64,000 bases of DNA from Chitinophaga polysaccharea (GCF_007829335.1 NZ_VIWO01000001.1:434001-498000); one strand, 5' to 3'; positions 43,801 through 52,781 are shown, numbered from the stretch's first letter. Notes: a model not told the origin generated them from the letters alone. Program-made: numbers and translations.

Positions 43801-44955
43801 TTATAATTTTATCCTGGCAGACATAACGGCGATAGCCGCTCCCATTACAGCAATCATGGTGAAGGCTATTCCCAGGTTGGTCGCTTGCGCCACAAATCCA
43901 ATCAGTGGCGGGCCAAAGAGGAACCCCAGGTAGCCGATAGTGGATACGGTAGCCAACGCCATACCGGGAGACAATGTTTTTGATTTACCGGCCGCGCTGT
44001 ATACCAGCGGTACTACCGCCGATACGCCGGCGCCTACCAGCATAAAGCCAAACATAGCTGTGTAGAAATAAGGGAAAATAACGGCTACCAGTAGCCCGGC
44101 AGCGGTAAGGCTTCCGCTGATCAACAGCATCTTCTTCACACCCAGCCTGGTGGTAAGCCTGTCGGCAATAAAGCGTCCGGACGCCATGGTACTCATAAAT
44201 GCAGCATAGCCAGCACCGGATAAACCATCCTTCACTACTATCACTCTACGGAAGTATACACCACTCCAGTCGAACATCGTTCCTTCACAGATCATTGAAC
44301 ACATAGCAATAATGCCCAACGTAATTAGGAAAGCGTCTGGTTTTCCAAAGAGAGAAGGTGCGCTATTTTCATTGGGCACGGTAGTTACCAGCCTGTTCAT
44401 CGTTAATACAATCAACGTCCAGGCGATACCGGCAATGATTAAGAAGTGATATACCGGCGCCAGGTGTAGCCCCGACATGCCAGCCCCTATGGCGGCACCG
44501 GTAAACCCGGCTACGCTCCACAAGCCGTGAAAGGATGCCATAATAGAACGACCATACATCACCTCTACACCTACTGCCTGCGTGTTTACCGCGATATTGG
44601 CGATATTGCCGCAGAAGCCAAACAATACCAGGAAAATACTTAGTTCCCATGCGTGATGGGCCAGGCCAAGGGCAGGTAATACAGCGGCGTAAGCCACGCC
44701 GGCAATTAATAACACCTGCCGGCTGCCATATTTTGATACCAATATACCCGCCACAGGGAGGGAAATCAGGGATCCAACCGGCAATGCCAGTAACAGGCTC
44801 CCCAGTCCTGCATCATTTAAGCCCAGGGCTTGCTGGATATCCGGTATACGGGAAGCCCAGCTGGAAAAGCATAAACCGGTAAGGAAAAATAAAGCACTGA
44901 CAGCAATACGCGTTGCTCTCTTGTTCATCGCCACCATCGATAAATCCTGTAACAT
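43801..44955 (-). CDS. Major facilitator superfamily transporter (YbjJ/FucP-like)
   Basis: About 384 residues and 12 hydrophobic segments. MFS motifs: the loop 2-3 KYGSRQVLLIAG and, after the sixth segment, a long cytoplasmic loop. The N-terminus RIAVSALFFLTGLCFSSWASRIPDIQ is typical of the YbjJ-type group of presumed sugar or nucleoside-type carriers. The frame from TTG 44964 has ATG at 44955 and at 44928; either is possible. It lies 26 bp after the DeoR gene and is convergent, by only 2 bp, with the MNIO partner gene. Substrate unknown. Confidence 0.87.
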   Translation of the reverse strand: MLQDLSMVAMNKRATRIAVSALFFLTGLCFSSWASRIPDIQQALGLNDAGLGSLLLALPVGSLISLPVAGILVSKYGSRQVLLIAGVAYAAVLPALGLAHHAWELSIFLVLFGFCGNIANIAVNTQAVGVEVMYGRSIMASFHGLWSVAGFTGAAIGAGMSGLHLAPVYHFLIIAGIAWTLIVLTMNRLVTTVPNENSAPSLFGKPDAFLITLGIIAMCSMICEGTMFDWSGVYFRRVIVVKDGLSGAGYAAFMSTMASGRFIADRLTTRLGVKKMLLISGSLTAAGLLVAVIFPYFYTAMFGFMLVGAGVSAVVPLVYSAAGKSKTLSPGMALATVSTIGYLGFLFGPPLIGFVAQATNLGIAFTMIAVMGAAIAVMSARIKL

Positions 44956-44981
44956 CTTTGTCAAGATAAAAATTTAAATAA

Positions 44982-45728
44982 TCAGATTACCTGGATTCCC
45001 AGGTTGATATACGGCTTTAATGAAGGCAGGTCCGGATTATCCGTAATAATGGTATCCAAACCTGTAATATCACATACTTTAAAAGGTTCCGCCGTACCCA
45101 TTTTATCGCTGGTGGCCAGTGCAATGGCCTTGTTGGCCGATTCCACCATCACGCTTTTAACATCTGCCTCCCCAAGGTCCAGGCCGGTTACGCCGGCAAC
45201 AGGATGGAGACTGCAAATACCCAGAAAGCAAATGTCGGCCCGCAATTTCTCGAGCATACGAATGGTATCCATACCGCCGGAGGTTTGCGAGTTTTTGCCA
45301 ATTAATCCGCCCGTAAAGATCAGTTCAATACCAGGATGGTCCATCAACTGCGATACAATCGGAACACTGTTGGTAATAACCGTCAGGTGCAGGTTTGCGG
45401 GAATTAACTTGGCCAGCATTAAAGTGGAAGTGCCTCCATCGAGCATAATGGTTTGTCCATTACGCAGGAATGACAAGGCTTTGGTGGCAATATGTCTTTT
45501 ATCCTCTTCATGGTATTGTATACGCTCCTTGAACGAATAAGGATTGGGAGAATGGGGAATAGCCCCTCCCCGTACTTTGATCAGTTGCCCGTTTTGGGCG
45601 AGAGATTCGAGGTCTCTCCTTACCGTATCTTCCGACACCTGCAAATCGCTGCTGAGTTCTGCCTGCAGCACTTTATGATCTGTTTGCAGCTTCTTCAGGA
45701 TATATTCCAGCCTTTCCTCTCTTAACAT
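44982..45728 (-). CDS. DeoR/GlpR-family transcriptional regulator
   Basis: About 248 residues. DeoR HTH at the N-terminus (RLEYILKKLQ, LQAELSSDLQVSEDTVRRDLESLAQNGQLIKVRGGA) and a DeoRC effector domain with TIMLDGGTSTLMLA, IFTGGLIG and DICFLGICSL. Members sense phosphorylated sugars or related metabolites. Possible ATGs are 45737 and 45728; a -7 box at 45744-45751 overlaps the TTG of the longer frame. It probably controls itself, the MFS gene and the divergent nucleotidase. Confidence 0.9.
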   Translation of the reverse strand: MLREERLEYILKKLQTDHKVLQAELSSDLQVSEDTVRRDLESLAQNGQLIKVRGGAIPHSPNPYSFKERIQYHEEDKRHIATKALSFLRNGQTIMLDGGTSTLMLAKLIPANLHLTVITNSVPIVSQLMDHPGIELIFTGGLIGKNSQTSGGMDTIRMLEKLRADICFLGICSLHPVAGVTGLDLGEADVKSVMVESANKAIALATSDKMGTAEPFKVCDITGLDTIITDNPDLPSLKPYINLGIQVI

Positions 45729-45741
45729 ATTTGCCATTTTG

Positions 45742-45813
45742 TGCAAAATTATGAAAGATTATGCAATAATTTGCAACATATGGCATAACTTTGCAAAAAA
45801 CAGCAAATTATGG
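45742..45813. promoter_or_regulatory. Divergent promoters with four operator-like repeats
   Basis: A motif close to TGCAAAnTTATG occurs four times: 45742-45753 (plus), 45764-45775 (minus, TGCAAATTATTG), 45784-45795 (minus, TGCAAAGTTATG) and 45802-45813 (plus, AGCAAATTATGG). The first overlaps the deoR -7 box TAATTTTG (45744-45751, minus) and the third overlaps the nucleotidase -7 box TAACTTTG (45786-45793, plus). The fourth covers the nucleotidase start codon and may be chance. Confidence 0.65.
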
Positions 45814-46343
45814 CAAGAATAGCGATCGACATGGACAATGTAATGGCGGACCTCCAACAACATGTATTAGCAGTGTACGCGAAGGATTACGGGGAAGTGA
45901 TAGATCCCAGGCGTTTGGATAGTGTGCCGGAAGGCAGTGTGTTCCCGGAAGGAGTAATGGTAAAAATGTTAAATACACCTGGCTTTTTCCGGAGCATCCC
46001 TGTGATGAAAGGCAGCCAGGAAGTGGTAAAGGCCCTGGCTGCGGAACATGAAGTATTTATTGTTTCTGCAGCGATGGAATTCCCTTTTTCGCTGGCGGAG
46101 AAACTGGCCTGGCTGAATGAGCACTTCCCGTTTATCCACTGGCGGAATATTGTGTTCTGCGGATCAAAAACTATTGTGGAAGCGGATTACATGATAGATG
46201 ACCATGATAAAAACCTGCGTTCATTCAAGGGCACTCCCCTATTATTTAGCGCTCCGCATAACTTACCGTTGACCGACTATAAACGTTTAAACAACTGGGA
46301 GGAAGTGGCAACATTTTTTGAATTAAGTGAGGTAGCAGCCTAA
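45810..46343 (+). CDS. 5'(3')-deoxyribonucleotidase, NT5C type
   Basis: 177 residues. HAD-like: motif I DMDNVMADL with the two catalytic Asp, a cap region around EGSVFPEGVMVKMLNTPGFF, motif II Ser in IVSAAMEFP, and motif IV DYMIDDHDKNL. The length and the PGFF segment match the 5' nucleotidase, deoxy, cytosolic type C family, which dephosphorylates deoxyribonucleoside monophosphates. It is divergent from the DeoR/MFS unit, which suggests a shared role in nucleoside or deoxyribose metabolism. Confidence 0.85.
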   Translation: MARIAIDMDNVMADLQQHVLAVYAKDYGEVIDPRRLDSVPEGSVFPEGVMVKMLNTPGFFRSIPVMKGSQEVVKALAAEHEVFIVSAAMEFPFSLAEKLAWLNEHFPFIHWRNIVFCGSKTIVEADYMIDDHDKNLRSFKGTPLLFSAPHNLPLTDYKRLNNWEEVATFFELSEVAA

Positions 46344-46425
46344 CGGTCGGCCAGTGCAGGTTACCTATTAAAGAAAACCCCGATTTACTGTAAATGAATA
46401 TCATTATAGTAATCGGTGTATTTCT

Positions 46426-47025
46426 TTAATCTTTTTGTTTACGCAGTGTGGTTATTTCCTTTTTGACCTGTAACAACTCATCTTTTATGGAGGCATAGCT
46501 TTTCAGTAACTGGGTGTGCTCTTCCAGCAATTTGTAATACTTCTCCCTCATCAGCATCATTTCTTCACTGTCGGTAACCCTTGATTCCTGTACCGTACCA
46601 GGATTCAGGAAGCCATCTACCGTCATGTCCAACCCCTTGGCTACACGCTCCAGTTCATCGGGCGAGAAGCTTTCTTTTTCGAATAGATTGTACATAGTAC
46701 GACGGCTCATATCCAGGCGGCCTGCCAGTTTACTCTTATTCAGACCTTTTTCAGCAATAATCTGCTGTAAACGGTCGCCATGGTGGATATTTTTGCCCTG
46801 ACTAAGTTGCATAGCGCCATTCCACCGCATAAACTCATCGGGGGTAATATCTATTAATGTGCAGAAACGCTCCATGGTAGCACGTTTCATATCATTCTTA
46901 CGCAAATGATAATGGGCTATCTGGTTGGTAAAACCGGCCATGGCAGCAAAGTCTACGATCTTTATCTTCTTTTGCTTCAGTATCTGCTTCAAGCGGTGTC
47001 CCATGTGTATCAGGCTCGACTGCAT
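46426..47025 (-). CDS. Tandem helix-turn-helix (XRE-like) protein with C-terminal coiled coil
   Basis: 199 residues. Two Cro/C1-type HTH units: residues 9-65 (HRLKQILKQKKIKIVDFAAM, then TNQIAHYHLRKNDMKRATMERFCTLIDITPDEF) and 83-138 (RLQQIIAEKGLNKSKLAGRLD, SRRTMYNLFEKESFSPDELERVAKGL). Residues 150-199 form a charged coiled coil. It may bind DNA as a dimer through both units. No target is evident; it is followed upstream by a long AT-rich gap. Confidence 0.72.
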   Translation of the reverse strand: MQSSLIHMGHRLKQILKQKKIKIVDFAAMAGFTNQIAHYHLRKNDMKRATMERFCTLIDITPDEFMRWNGAMQLSQGKNIHHGDRLQQIIAEKGLNKSKLAGRLDMSRRTMYNLFEKESFSPDELERVAKGLDMTVDGFLNPGTVQESRVTDSEEMMLMREKYYKLLEEHTQLLKSYASIKDELLQVKKEITTLRKQKD

Positions 47026-47504
47026 CCTTTATGTTTTAAATTATGATGCTACAGACAGGATGGCCCCTGTTGTATTATCGTATAATTTAACAATTAATAT
47101 TTCATTTTGTAAATAAATATATCAATTTAACAAAAAAATATACGCTTATCGGCAACGTTAATCAACCATAACAATTATATAACGGCAACGTATATACGCA
47201 ATAAAACAACAACAAACATTTATCAATATGACAACATAAAAATCGTAGTGATAATTACAATAAAATGGCTGACAATTATTGTGTAAACGATACACATCAA
47301 CCAACCCTTACAAATAGCTCCAAACCCTTTACAGCACTACATTACATGAGGCATTATTTTTTTTAAAGAAAGTAATGTTTTATCATTATAAATTGCACGA
47401 TTATGAATACATTTGTTTACACATAAAATATTGTTTTATATGCTTAAAATAATCATCAATCTTTTTTGTTAACCATAACCAATAATTAGAAAATAATACC
47501 CATT
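47026..47504. other. 479-bp AT-rich intergenic region
   Basis: Very AT-rich with many ACAAC/ATAAC tracts and short imperfect repeats such as CAACGTTAATCAACC, ATAACGGCAACGTATATACGC. No coding frame, promoter consensus or DnaA-box cluster recognised. It separates the divergent tandem-HTH gene and the 91-residue orphan gene and is the likely place for their control. Confidence 0.4.
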
Positions 47505-47780
47505 ATGAGCAAAGAATCACTGAATGTTCTGCTTGACATTCACACAAAACTCTCCGGACTCCCGGTGGCCTTTAGAGAAAGAGTGTGTGAAGAATGCAAT
47601 TGGAGTACACCTACTTTTTATCGTAAAATGCGCGGTAAAGACAAACCAAATCCTAATGAGAAAGGCAAGATTATTCCTGCACTCAGCAACGCTGAAAAGC
47701 AAAAAATCATTGAAGTAATGGACGAGGTGTACGCATTGGGACAAGAGTACTTCGAAAAGTACCAGCGATCTTCTAAATAA
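47505..47780 (+). CDS. Hypothetical 91-residue protein
   Basis: Not recognised. No signal peptide. It has two Cys (CEECNW) followed by a helix-turn-like stretch (WSTPTFYRKMRGKDKPNPNEKGK) and an acidic C-terminal helix (NAEKQKIIEVMDEVYALGQEYFEKY). The first part could be a degenerate DNA-binding unit. A strong terminator follows at 47839-47884, and the frame starts with a reasonable ATG, so it is probably a real gene. Confidence 0.6.
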   Translation: MSKESLNVLLDIHTKLSGLPVAFRERVCEECNWSTPTFYRKMRGKDKPNPNEKGKIIPALSNAEKQKIIEVMDEVYALGQEYFEKYQRSSK

Positions 47781-47838
47781 TATGAGGTAATATTTCATTC
47801 GCTGTCTGTAGAAACTTACTCCTAAATGGTATCCTCAT

Positions 47839-47884
47839 ATAATAAAGCCTTGTACCCCATCCCGGGATTACAAGGCTTTATTAT
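47839..47884 (+). terminator. Strong hairpin terminator
   Basis: A 16-bp perfect stem, ATAATAAAGCCTTGTA at 47839-47854 and its inverse at 47869-47884, followed by TTATTTTC. It ends the 91-residue protein gene 58 bp upstream. Confidence 0.85.
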
Positions 47885-47910
47885 TTATTTTCTTTCTTAA
47901 CTAAGTTTTT

Positions 47911-47942
47911 CTTTTTAAAACTAAATTATTAGTTTTAAAAAG
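47911..47942 (+). promoter_or_regulatory. 14-bp palindrome in front of the TPR gene
   Basis: CTTTTTAAAACTAA (47911-47924) and TTAGTTTTAAAAAG (47929-47942) are perfect inverted copies around ATTA. The right arm runs into the purine-rich AGAGAAAGG ahead of the ATG at 47950. It could be an operator or an RNA hairpin beside the ribosome-binding site. Confidence 0.5.
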
Positions 47943-47949
47943 AGAAAGG

Positions 47950-48940
47950 ATGTTTATGTATACCCTTCTAACCCGCGGCATAGCGCTGCTGCTACTGCTA
48001 TGCTCTTTAGAAACGGTACTGGGCCAGCAGCCTATTGACCGCTACCAACTGATGGAATACCTGCAAAACCAGGAATACGATCAGGCCATTAGCTACCTGC
48101 AACCAAGGGTGCAGGAAAACAATATTTCGCAGTTATCGCTACTCGCCTATACTTATTATCTCTCCGGGAAAACAAAAGATGCCGGCGCCGCCTATGAAAA
48201 AGTACTGCAGCTGGATAGCAACAACCTCACCGCACGTCAGTACCTGGCTAGTATTGCCATGCAAATGGAAAACCCCCTGGCAGCTATCCCGCATTACCGG
48301 TACATTACCAGGATGCAACCCAATAATGCTGTTGCCTGTAAACAACTTAGTTTTGCCTGCTACGCCATCCAACAATTCGATACCGCTTTTGTATGGCTCC
48401 AAAAGGCTTATCACCTCAATTCCGCCGATCCCAAAGTGGCAGCCCGCCTGGCAGAAGAGTGGCTGGGAAAGGAAAATTACCTTCAGCGTAGTAGCCGCTG
48501 CCTGGTATACCCTTAAAAAATACCAGGAGTGCATCGGTATACATGAATATATGACCGCCAACAGGGGCCAGTCGGAAAACATAATGTATTATGCAGCCCT
48601 CTCCTATACTGCACTAAAAAACTACACCGCCAGCAATGAACTGCTGCAAACCTGTATTGACCTCGCCACGTCTAAAAGTCTGGATGGCTATTTCAGCGGT
48701 AAATCTGTCAACTATGAAGGACTACAGCAATATAAAACAGCTATTGCCCAACTGGACACGGCCTATTATCTTTCCCGTAAACCGCTGCGCCAGTATAGCA
48801 TTGGTCGTATTTACGACCTCCACCTCCACAATAAACCCCTGGCTACGAAATACTATAAACGCTACCTGCAGTTAAGCACACCGGATAACCCTACAGCGCC
48901 AGAGATTTACAAATACCTGAAGTCTTACATTGAAAAATAA
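47950..48940 (+). pseudogene. TPR protein gene interrupted by a +1 frameshift
   Basis: The first frame (47950-48516, 188 residues) has a signal peptide (MFMYTLLTRGIALLLLLCSL...VLG) and TPR units (AAYEKVLQLDSNNLTARQYLASIAM, AFVWLQKAYHLNSADPKVAARLAEEWL). It ends at a stop soon after 48480. The TPR sequence continues one base later in the next frame to 48940 (FSVVAAAWYTLKKYQECIGIHEY ... EIYKYLKSYIEK). Dropping one C of the pair at 48480-48481 would restore a protein of about 329 residues. It is a mutation, a sequencing error or, less likely, programmed shifting. Function probably envelope protein binding. Confidence 0.8.
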
Positions 48941-49052
48941 TCCGCTTTTAACATGTTTTTTTAGATTATTTCTATTAAACCACCTGGTTTTTCTTAAATT
49001 TAAACCCCGTTAGGAAAATGCTTGTACTTAACCAATAAACAAATACGGTGCT

Positions 49053-50966
49053 ATGTCGTACCCATACCAGATTAAGAGTATCGAAGATTATCAACAGGCT
49101 TATCAACAAAGTGTCATTGACCCCGAAGGCTTTTGGGCCAATGTAGCAGACCATTTTTACTGGCGTCGCAAGTGGGATAAGGTATTGGACTGGAATTTCA
49201 AAGACCCGGATATCAAATGGTTTACCGGCGCTAAACTAAATATTACGGAAAACTGCCTGGATCGTCACCTGGGCACATTGGGCAATACTCCGGCCATCAT
49301 CTGGGAGCCCAACGATCCGGAAGAACGCCACCGCGTGATCACTTACCGCGACTTATACAATAAAGTTTGCCAGTTTGCCAATGTGTTAAAGAACAATGGA
49401 GTTAAGAAAGGCGATCGCGTATGCATTTACATGGGAATGATTCCTGAACTGGCTATTGCTGTATTGGCCTGCGCCCGCATCGGTGCTGTACACTCTGTAG
49501 TATTTGGAGGATTCAGCGCTCAATCGATCGCCGACAGGATCCAGGACGCCCAGTGCAGCCTCGTTATCACCTGTGATGGCGCTTATCGCGGCGCTAAAGA
49601 TATTCCGCTGAAATCGGTAATGGACGACGCCCTGATGGCCTGCCCATCTGTAAAGAAAGTAATTGTTTGTACCCGTACCCGCACCCCGGTTAGTATGCTG
49701 AAAGGCAGAGACATGTGGTGGGAAGATGAAATCAAGCAGGTAGAAACCATGGGAAATCCTCCCTGCCCGGCAGAAGAAATGGATGCAGAAGACCTGCTGT
49801 TCATTCTCTATACTTCCGGTTCTACCGGCAAGCCCAAAGGCGTAGTACATACCTGTGCCGGCTATATGGTATATGCCAACTATACCTTTGTAAATACCTT
49901 CCAGTATCAACCGGGAGAAGTATACTTCTGTACCGCAGATATCGGCTGGATCACCGGCCACAGCTACATCGCCTATGGCCCGCTCAGCGCTGGTGCTACC
50001 ACTCTCATGTTTGAAGGGGTACCTACTTATCCCGATGCAGGAAGACTGTGGGAAATTGTAGACAAATTCCGTGTAAATATATTGTATACCGCTCCTACGG
50101 CTATACGCAGCCTGATGAGCTATGGCCTCGGTCCTGTTAATCATAAAGACCTCAGCTCCCTCCGTAAATTGGGTAGCGTAGGTGAACCTATTAACGAAGA
50201 GGCCTGGCATTGGTTTAAAGATAACATCGGTAAAGGTAAATGCCCGATTGTGGACACCTGGTGGCAAACTGAAACCGGTGGTATCATGATTACCCCGATA
50301 GCCGGCATTACGAAAGAAAAACCAGGCTACGCCACTCTGCCGCTTCCTGGCGTACAGCCTATCCTGGTAGACGAAACCGGTAAGGAACTCAAAGGAAATG
50401 GCGTAAGCGGCAATCTCTGTATCAAATTCCCATGGCCAGGTATGCTCCGCAGCACGTACGGCGATCATGAACGTTTCCGTAAAACTTACTTCTCTACTTA
50501 CGAAAACATGTACTTCACAGGCGATGGCTGTTTAAGAGATGAAGACGGGTACTATAAGATTACCGGCCGTGTAGATGATGTACTCAACGTAAGCGGTCAC
50601 CGTATTGGTACTGCGGAAGTAGAAAACGCCATCAACATGCACGCCGGCGTAGTGGAAAGCGCTGTAGTGGGATATCCTCACGATATTAAGGGGCAGGGCA
50701 TTTATGCGTATGTGATCATGGAGCGCTTAACGCACGATGCAGAACTCACTAAAAAAGATATCGCACAAACCGTTAGCCGCATTATTGGGCCTATCGCCAA
50801 GCCGGATAAAATACAGATTGTAGGCGGTTTACCCAAAACACGTTCCGGCAAAATCATGCGCCGTATCCTGCGCAAGATAGCCGAAAACGACCTGGATAAC
50901 CTGGGCGACACCTCGACCCTGCTGGATCCGGCTGTTGTAGATGAAATCAAGAACGGCAGACTATAA
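49053..50966 (+). CDS. acs: Acetyl-CoA synthetase
   Basis: 637 residues, normal for Acs. Adenylation motifs: YTSGSTGKPKGVVHT near residue 253, TADIGWITGHSYIAYGP, VDTWWQTETGG, TGDGCLRDEDGYYKITGRVDDVLNVSGHR and, near the end, PKTRSGKIMRR with the Lys usually controlled by acetylation. It converts acetate, ATP and CoA to acetyl-CoA. Confidence 0.96.
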   Translation: MSYPYQIKSIEDYQQAYQQSVIDPEGFWANVADHFYWRRKWDKVLDWNFKDPDIKWFTGAKLNITENCLDRHLGTLGNTPAIIWEPNDPEERHRVITYRDLYNKVCQFANVLKNNGVKKGDRVCIYMGMIPELAIAVLACARIGAVHSVVFGGFSAQSIADRIQDAQCSLVITCDGAYRGAKDIPLKSVMDDALMACPSVKKVIVCTRTRTPVSMLKGRDMWWEDEIKQVETMGNPPCPAEEMDAEDLLFILYTSGSTGKPKGVVHTCAGYMVYANYTFVNTFQYQPGEVYFCTADIGWITGHSYIAYGPLSAGATTLMFEGVPTYPDAGRLWEIVDKFRVNILYTAPTAIRSLMSYGLGPVNHKDLSSLRKLGSVGEPINEEAWHWFKDNIGKGKCPIVDTWWQTETGGIMITPIAGITKEKPGYATLPLPGVQPILVDETGKELKGNGVSGNLCIKFPWPGMLRSTYGDHERFRKTYFSTYENMYFTGDGCLRDEDGYYKITGRVDDVLNVSGHRIGTAEVENAINMHAGVVESAVVGYPHDIKGQGIYAYVIMERLTHDAELTKKDIAQTVSRIIGPIAKPDKIQIVGGLPKTRSGKIMRRILRKIAENDLDNLGDTSTLLDPAVVDEIKNGRL

Positions 50967-50988
50967 GCCATTTTAATAGTTTCTGAGA

Positions 50989-51020
50989 AAGGGATGCAGG
51001 AATGATTTTCTGCATCCCTT
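50989..51020 (+). terminator. Hairpin after acs
   Basis: AAGGGATGCAG (50989-50999) pairs with CTGCATCCCTT (51010-51020). It lies 22 bp past the acs stop; the T tract is weak. Confidence 0.65.
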
Positions 51021-51037
51021 CGTTATAAGATGGACCC

Positions 51038-51979
51038 ATGAAACGTTTTCTCAAAAAGGCCGGCTGGACGCTGCTTTACCTGTTTATACTTCTCAATATC
51101 ATTGGCGCCTTCCACGCCTGGAAGTTTACCCATTTCTATGACGATGGCGGCAAAAAAAATAAGCTACCGGAGCAGATGAGCGCCGGGGAAAAGCTAGGTA
51201 TTATCCTGTTTGGCGTCCGGATCTCCAAATCTGCTACCACACAATATCCTACTGTTCCTTATAGCACCGTGCACCTTCATACTGTCCACGGGTTATCCCT
51301 GGAAGGCTGGTGGATACCCACCAAGAATCCTGCAGGTACTGTTATCCTGTTTCATGGCTATAATGGCAATAAAGGCTCCCTATTACCCGAAGCTGATCGC
51401 TTCAGGTCTCTCGGCTACAATACCTTTCTGCTCGATTTCCGTGGGCATGGCAACAGCGAGGGTCTTACCTGCAGCGTAGGATTTAAGGAAGCGGAAGATG
51501 TAAAGCTGGCGTGGGATTATGTAAAGCAAAAAACAACCCAGCCTGTTGTACTCTGGGGAGTGAGCATGGGCGCAGCGGCCATTCTGAAGGCCGTTCCTGA
51601 ATATGGGCTTACCCCGCAGAAGCTCATCATCCAATGCCCTTTTTCCACGCTGACAGACGCCGTAAAAAGTCGCATGAGAGCCGTACACCTGCCGGTATTC
51701 CCCTTATCGCAAATCCTTACCTTCTGGGGCGGAATAGAGCAAGGATTCTGGGGAGCTGGGTTTAAGCCGGAAAGCTATGCCCGCCGGATACATATGCCCG
51801 TATTATATTTTTACGGTCAAAAAGATATCCGGGTAATGACTCATGAAACTAACGAGGTATTTTCTCACCTCGGCACCACCCAGAAGAAATTGTATATATT
51901 TCCTAATGCAGGCCACCAGTCGTTTTGCGGGAAAGACAACGATGCCTGGATGAGAGAGGTAACTGCCTTCTTACAATAA
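51038..51979 (+). CDS. Alpha/beta hydrolase (Bem46-like) with N-terminal anchor
   Basis: 313 residues. An N-terminal membrane segment (TLLYLFILLNIIGAFHAW) is followed by a hydrolase domain with the oxyanion motif VILFHGYNGNKG, FRGHGNSEG, the nucleophile elbow WGVSMGAA, a late Asp in YGQKDIRV and the catalytic His in NAGHQSFC. Substrate unknown. Separate from acs by a hairpin. Confidence 0.85.
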   Translation: MKRFLKKAGWTLLYLFILLNIIGAFHAWKFTHFYDDGGKKNKLPEQMSAGEKLGIILFGVRISKSATTQYPTVPYSTVHLHTVHGLSLEGWWIPTKNPAGTVILFHGYNGNKGSLLPEADRFRSLGYNTFLLDFRGHGNSEGLTCSVGFKEAEDVKLAWDYVKQKTTQPVVLWGVSMGAAAILKAVPEYGLTPQKLIIQCPFSTLTDAVKSRMRAVHLPVFPLSQILTFWGGIEQGFWGAGFKPESYARRIHMPVLYFYGQKDIRVMTHETNEVFSHLGTTQKKLYIFPNAGHQSFCGKDNDAWMREVTAFLQ

Positions 51980-51982
51980 AAA

Positions 51983-52014
51983 AGCGTGCACCATACGAGT
52001 GGTGCACGCTCTTC
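51983..52014 (+). terminator. Terminator after the hydrolase gene
   Basis: AGCGTGCACCA (51983-51993) and TGGTGCACGCT (52000-52010) form a perfect 11-bp stem 3 bp past the stop, followed by CTTC. A-rich before it, so it may also work on the other strand. Confidence 0.7.
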
Positions 52015-52157
52015 ACAGGATCCTACCCGCCATTTTATATTGGAATCATGACACAGTAAAACCGCGTCACTAGATGCAATCCTTTATAATTAATGATTAC
52101 AAATTTACATCTGCTGGCTGCCACCAGGAGGCACCTAATGGAGAAACAGCAAAAATC

Positions 52158-52724
52158 TTACCTACGTATTACAACAGGCGTACCTACTTTTAGCACATCA
52201 TATAATTCGTTGACATCGGCGTTTTTCATGCTGATACAACCGAGAGTCCAGTTGATCCTGCTATCTACATAACTATCCCTGATACCGGAAGCATATTCCA
52301 CACCATGAATACCAATTGCCCCACCAATTGTGGCATTGGCAGATACCAGCCCATCCGATTGCCGTTGGTGGAACTTAGCCCAGGAACTCTCATTGGGATA
52401 ATCCAGCAACATAAAACGGCTCCAGCTTTTATCTACTCTTTTTGTTAAAATATGAAAGGTGCCTTCAGGCGTTCTGCGATCGCCTTCAGTTTGTTTATCC
52501 GTTTGGTCACGGTTACCAAATACAACTTTGTAGATCTTTCTCAACGTAACATCTTCATAAACATACAAGCGGTAGTCGCTTTTATCTATCAGCAGGAAAA
52601 CTTTATCCGGATCGACGTTGGCAGCATTTAACCTTACATTATATAAATCTGGTTCGTTGATAAATCCACTTAATGGCAACAGCAACAGGATAACCGTTAG
52701 CCAGTAATGACAACACTTCTTCAT
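52158..52724 (-). CDS. Small L,D-transpeptidase family (YkuD) protein
   Basis: 188 residues. Signal peptide CHYWLTVILLLLPLSGF, then a YkuD domain with IGIHGVEYA and the catalytic motif NWTLGCISM. Much smaller than the YcbB-like enzyme at 19854-21524, with no peptidoglycan-binding part. Members cross-link peptidoglycan or attach lipoproteins, or hydrolyse such bonds. Confidence 0.87.
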   Translation of the reverse strand: MKKCCHYWLTVILLLLPLSGFINEPDLYNVRLNAANVDPDKVFLLIDKSDYRLYVYEDVTLRKIYKVVFGNRDQTDKQTEGDRRTPEGTFHILTKRVDKSWSRFMLLDYPNESSWAKFHQRQSDGLVSANATIGGAIGIHGVEYASGIRDSYVDSRINWTLGCISMKNADVNELYDVLKVGTPVVIRR

Positions 52725-52781
52725 AGGAGTAATAAATATGCAGATAACGTAACGGAATAAAGATTTATTGTCTTGTTACAT

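Noticed and set aside
43801..44955. MFS transporter as the exporter of the MNIO product
   Set aside because: It is on the opposite strand, convergent with the MNIO operon, and shares an operon and operator array with the DeoR gene.
47026..47504. AT-rich region as a replication origin
   Set aside because: No DnaA-box cluster, no dnaA or dnaN nearby and no unwinding-element pattern. A single near-match DnaA box near 59173 is also isolated.
48480..48490. Programmed +1 frameshift as the main explanation for the broken TPR gene
   Set aside because: CTT is followed by a common codon and no stimulating structure is evident; a simple one-base insertion is the more economical reading.
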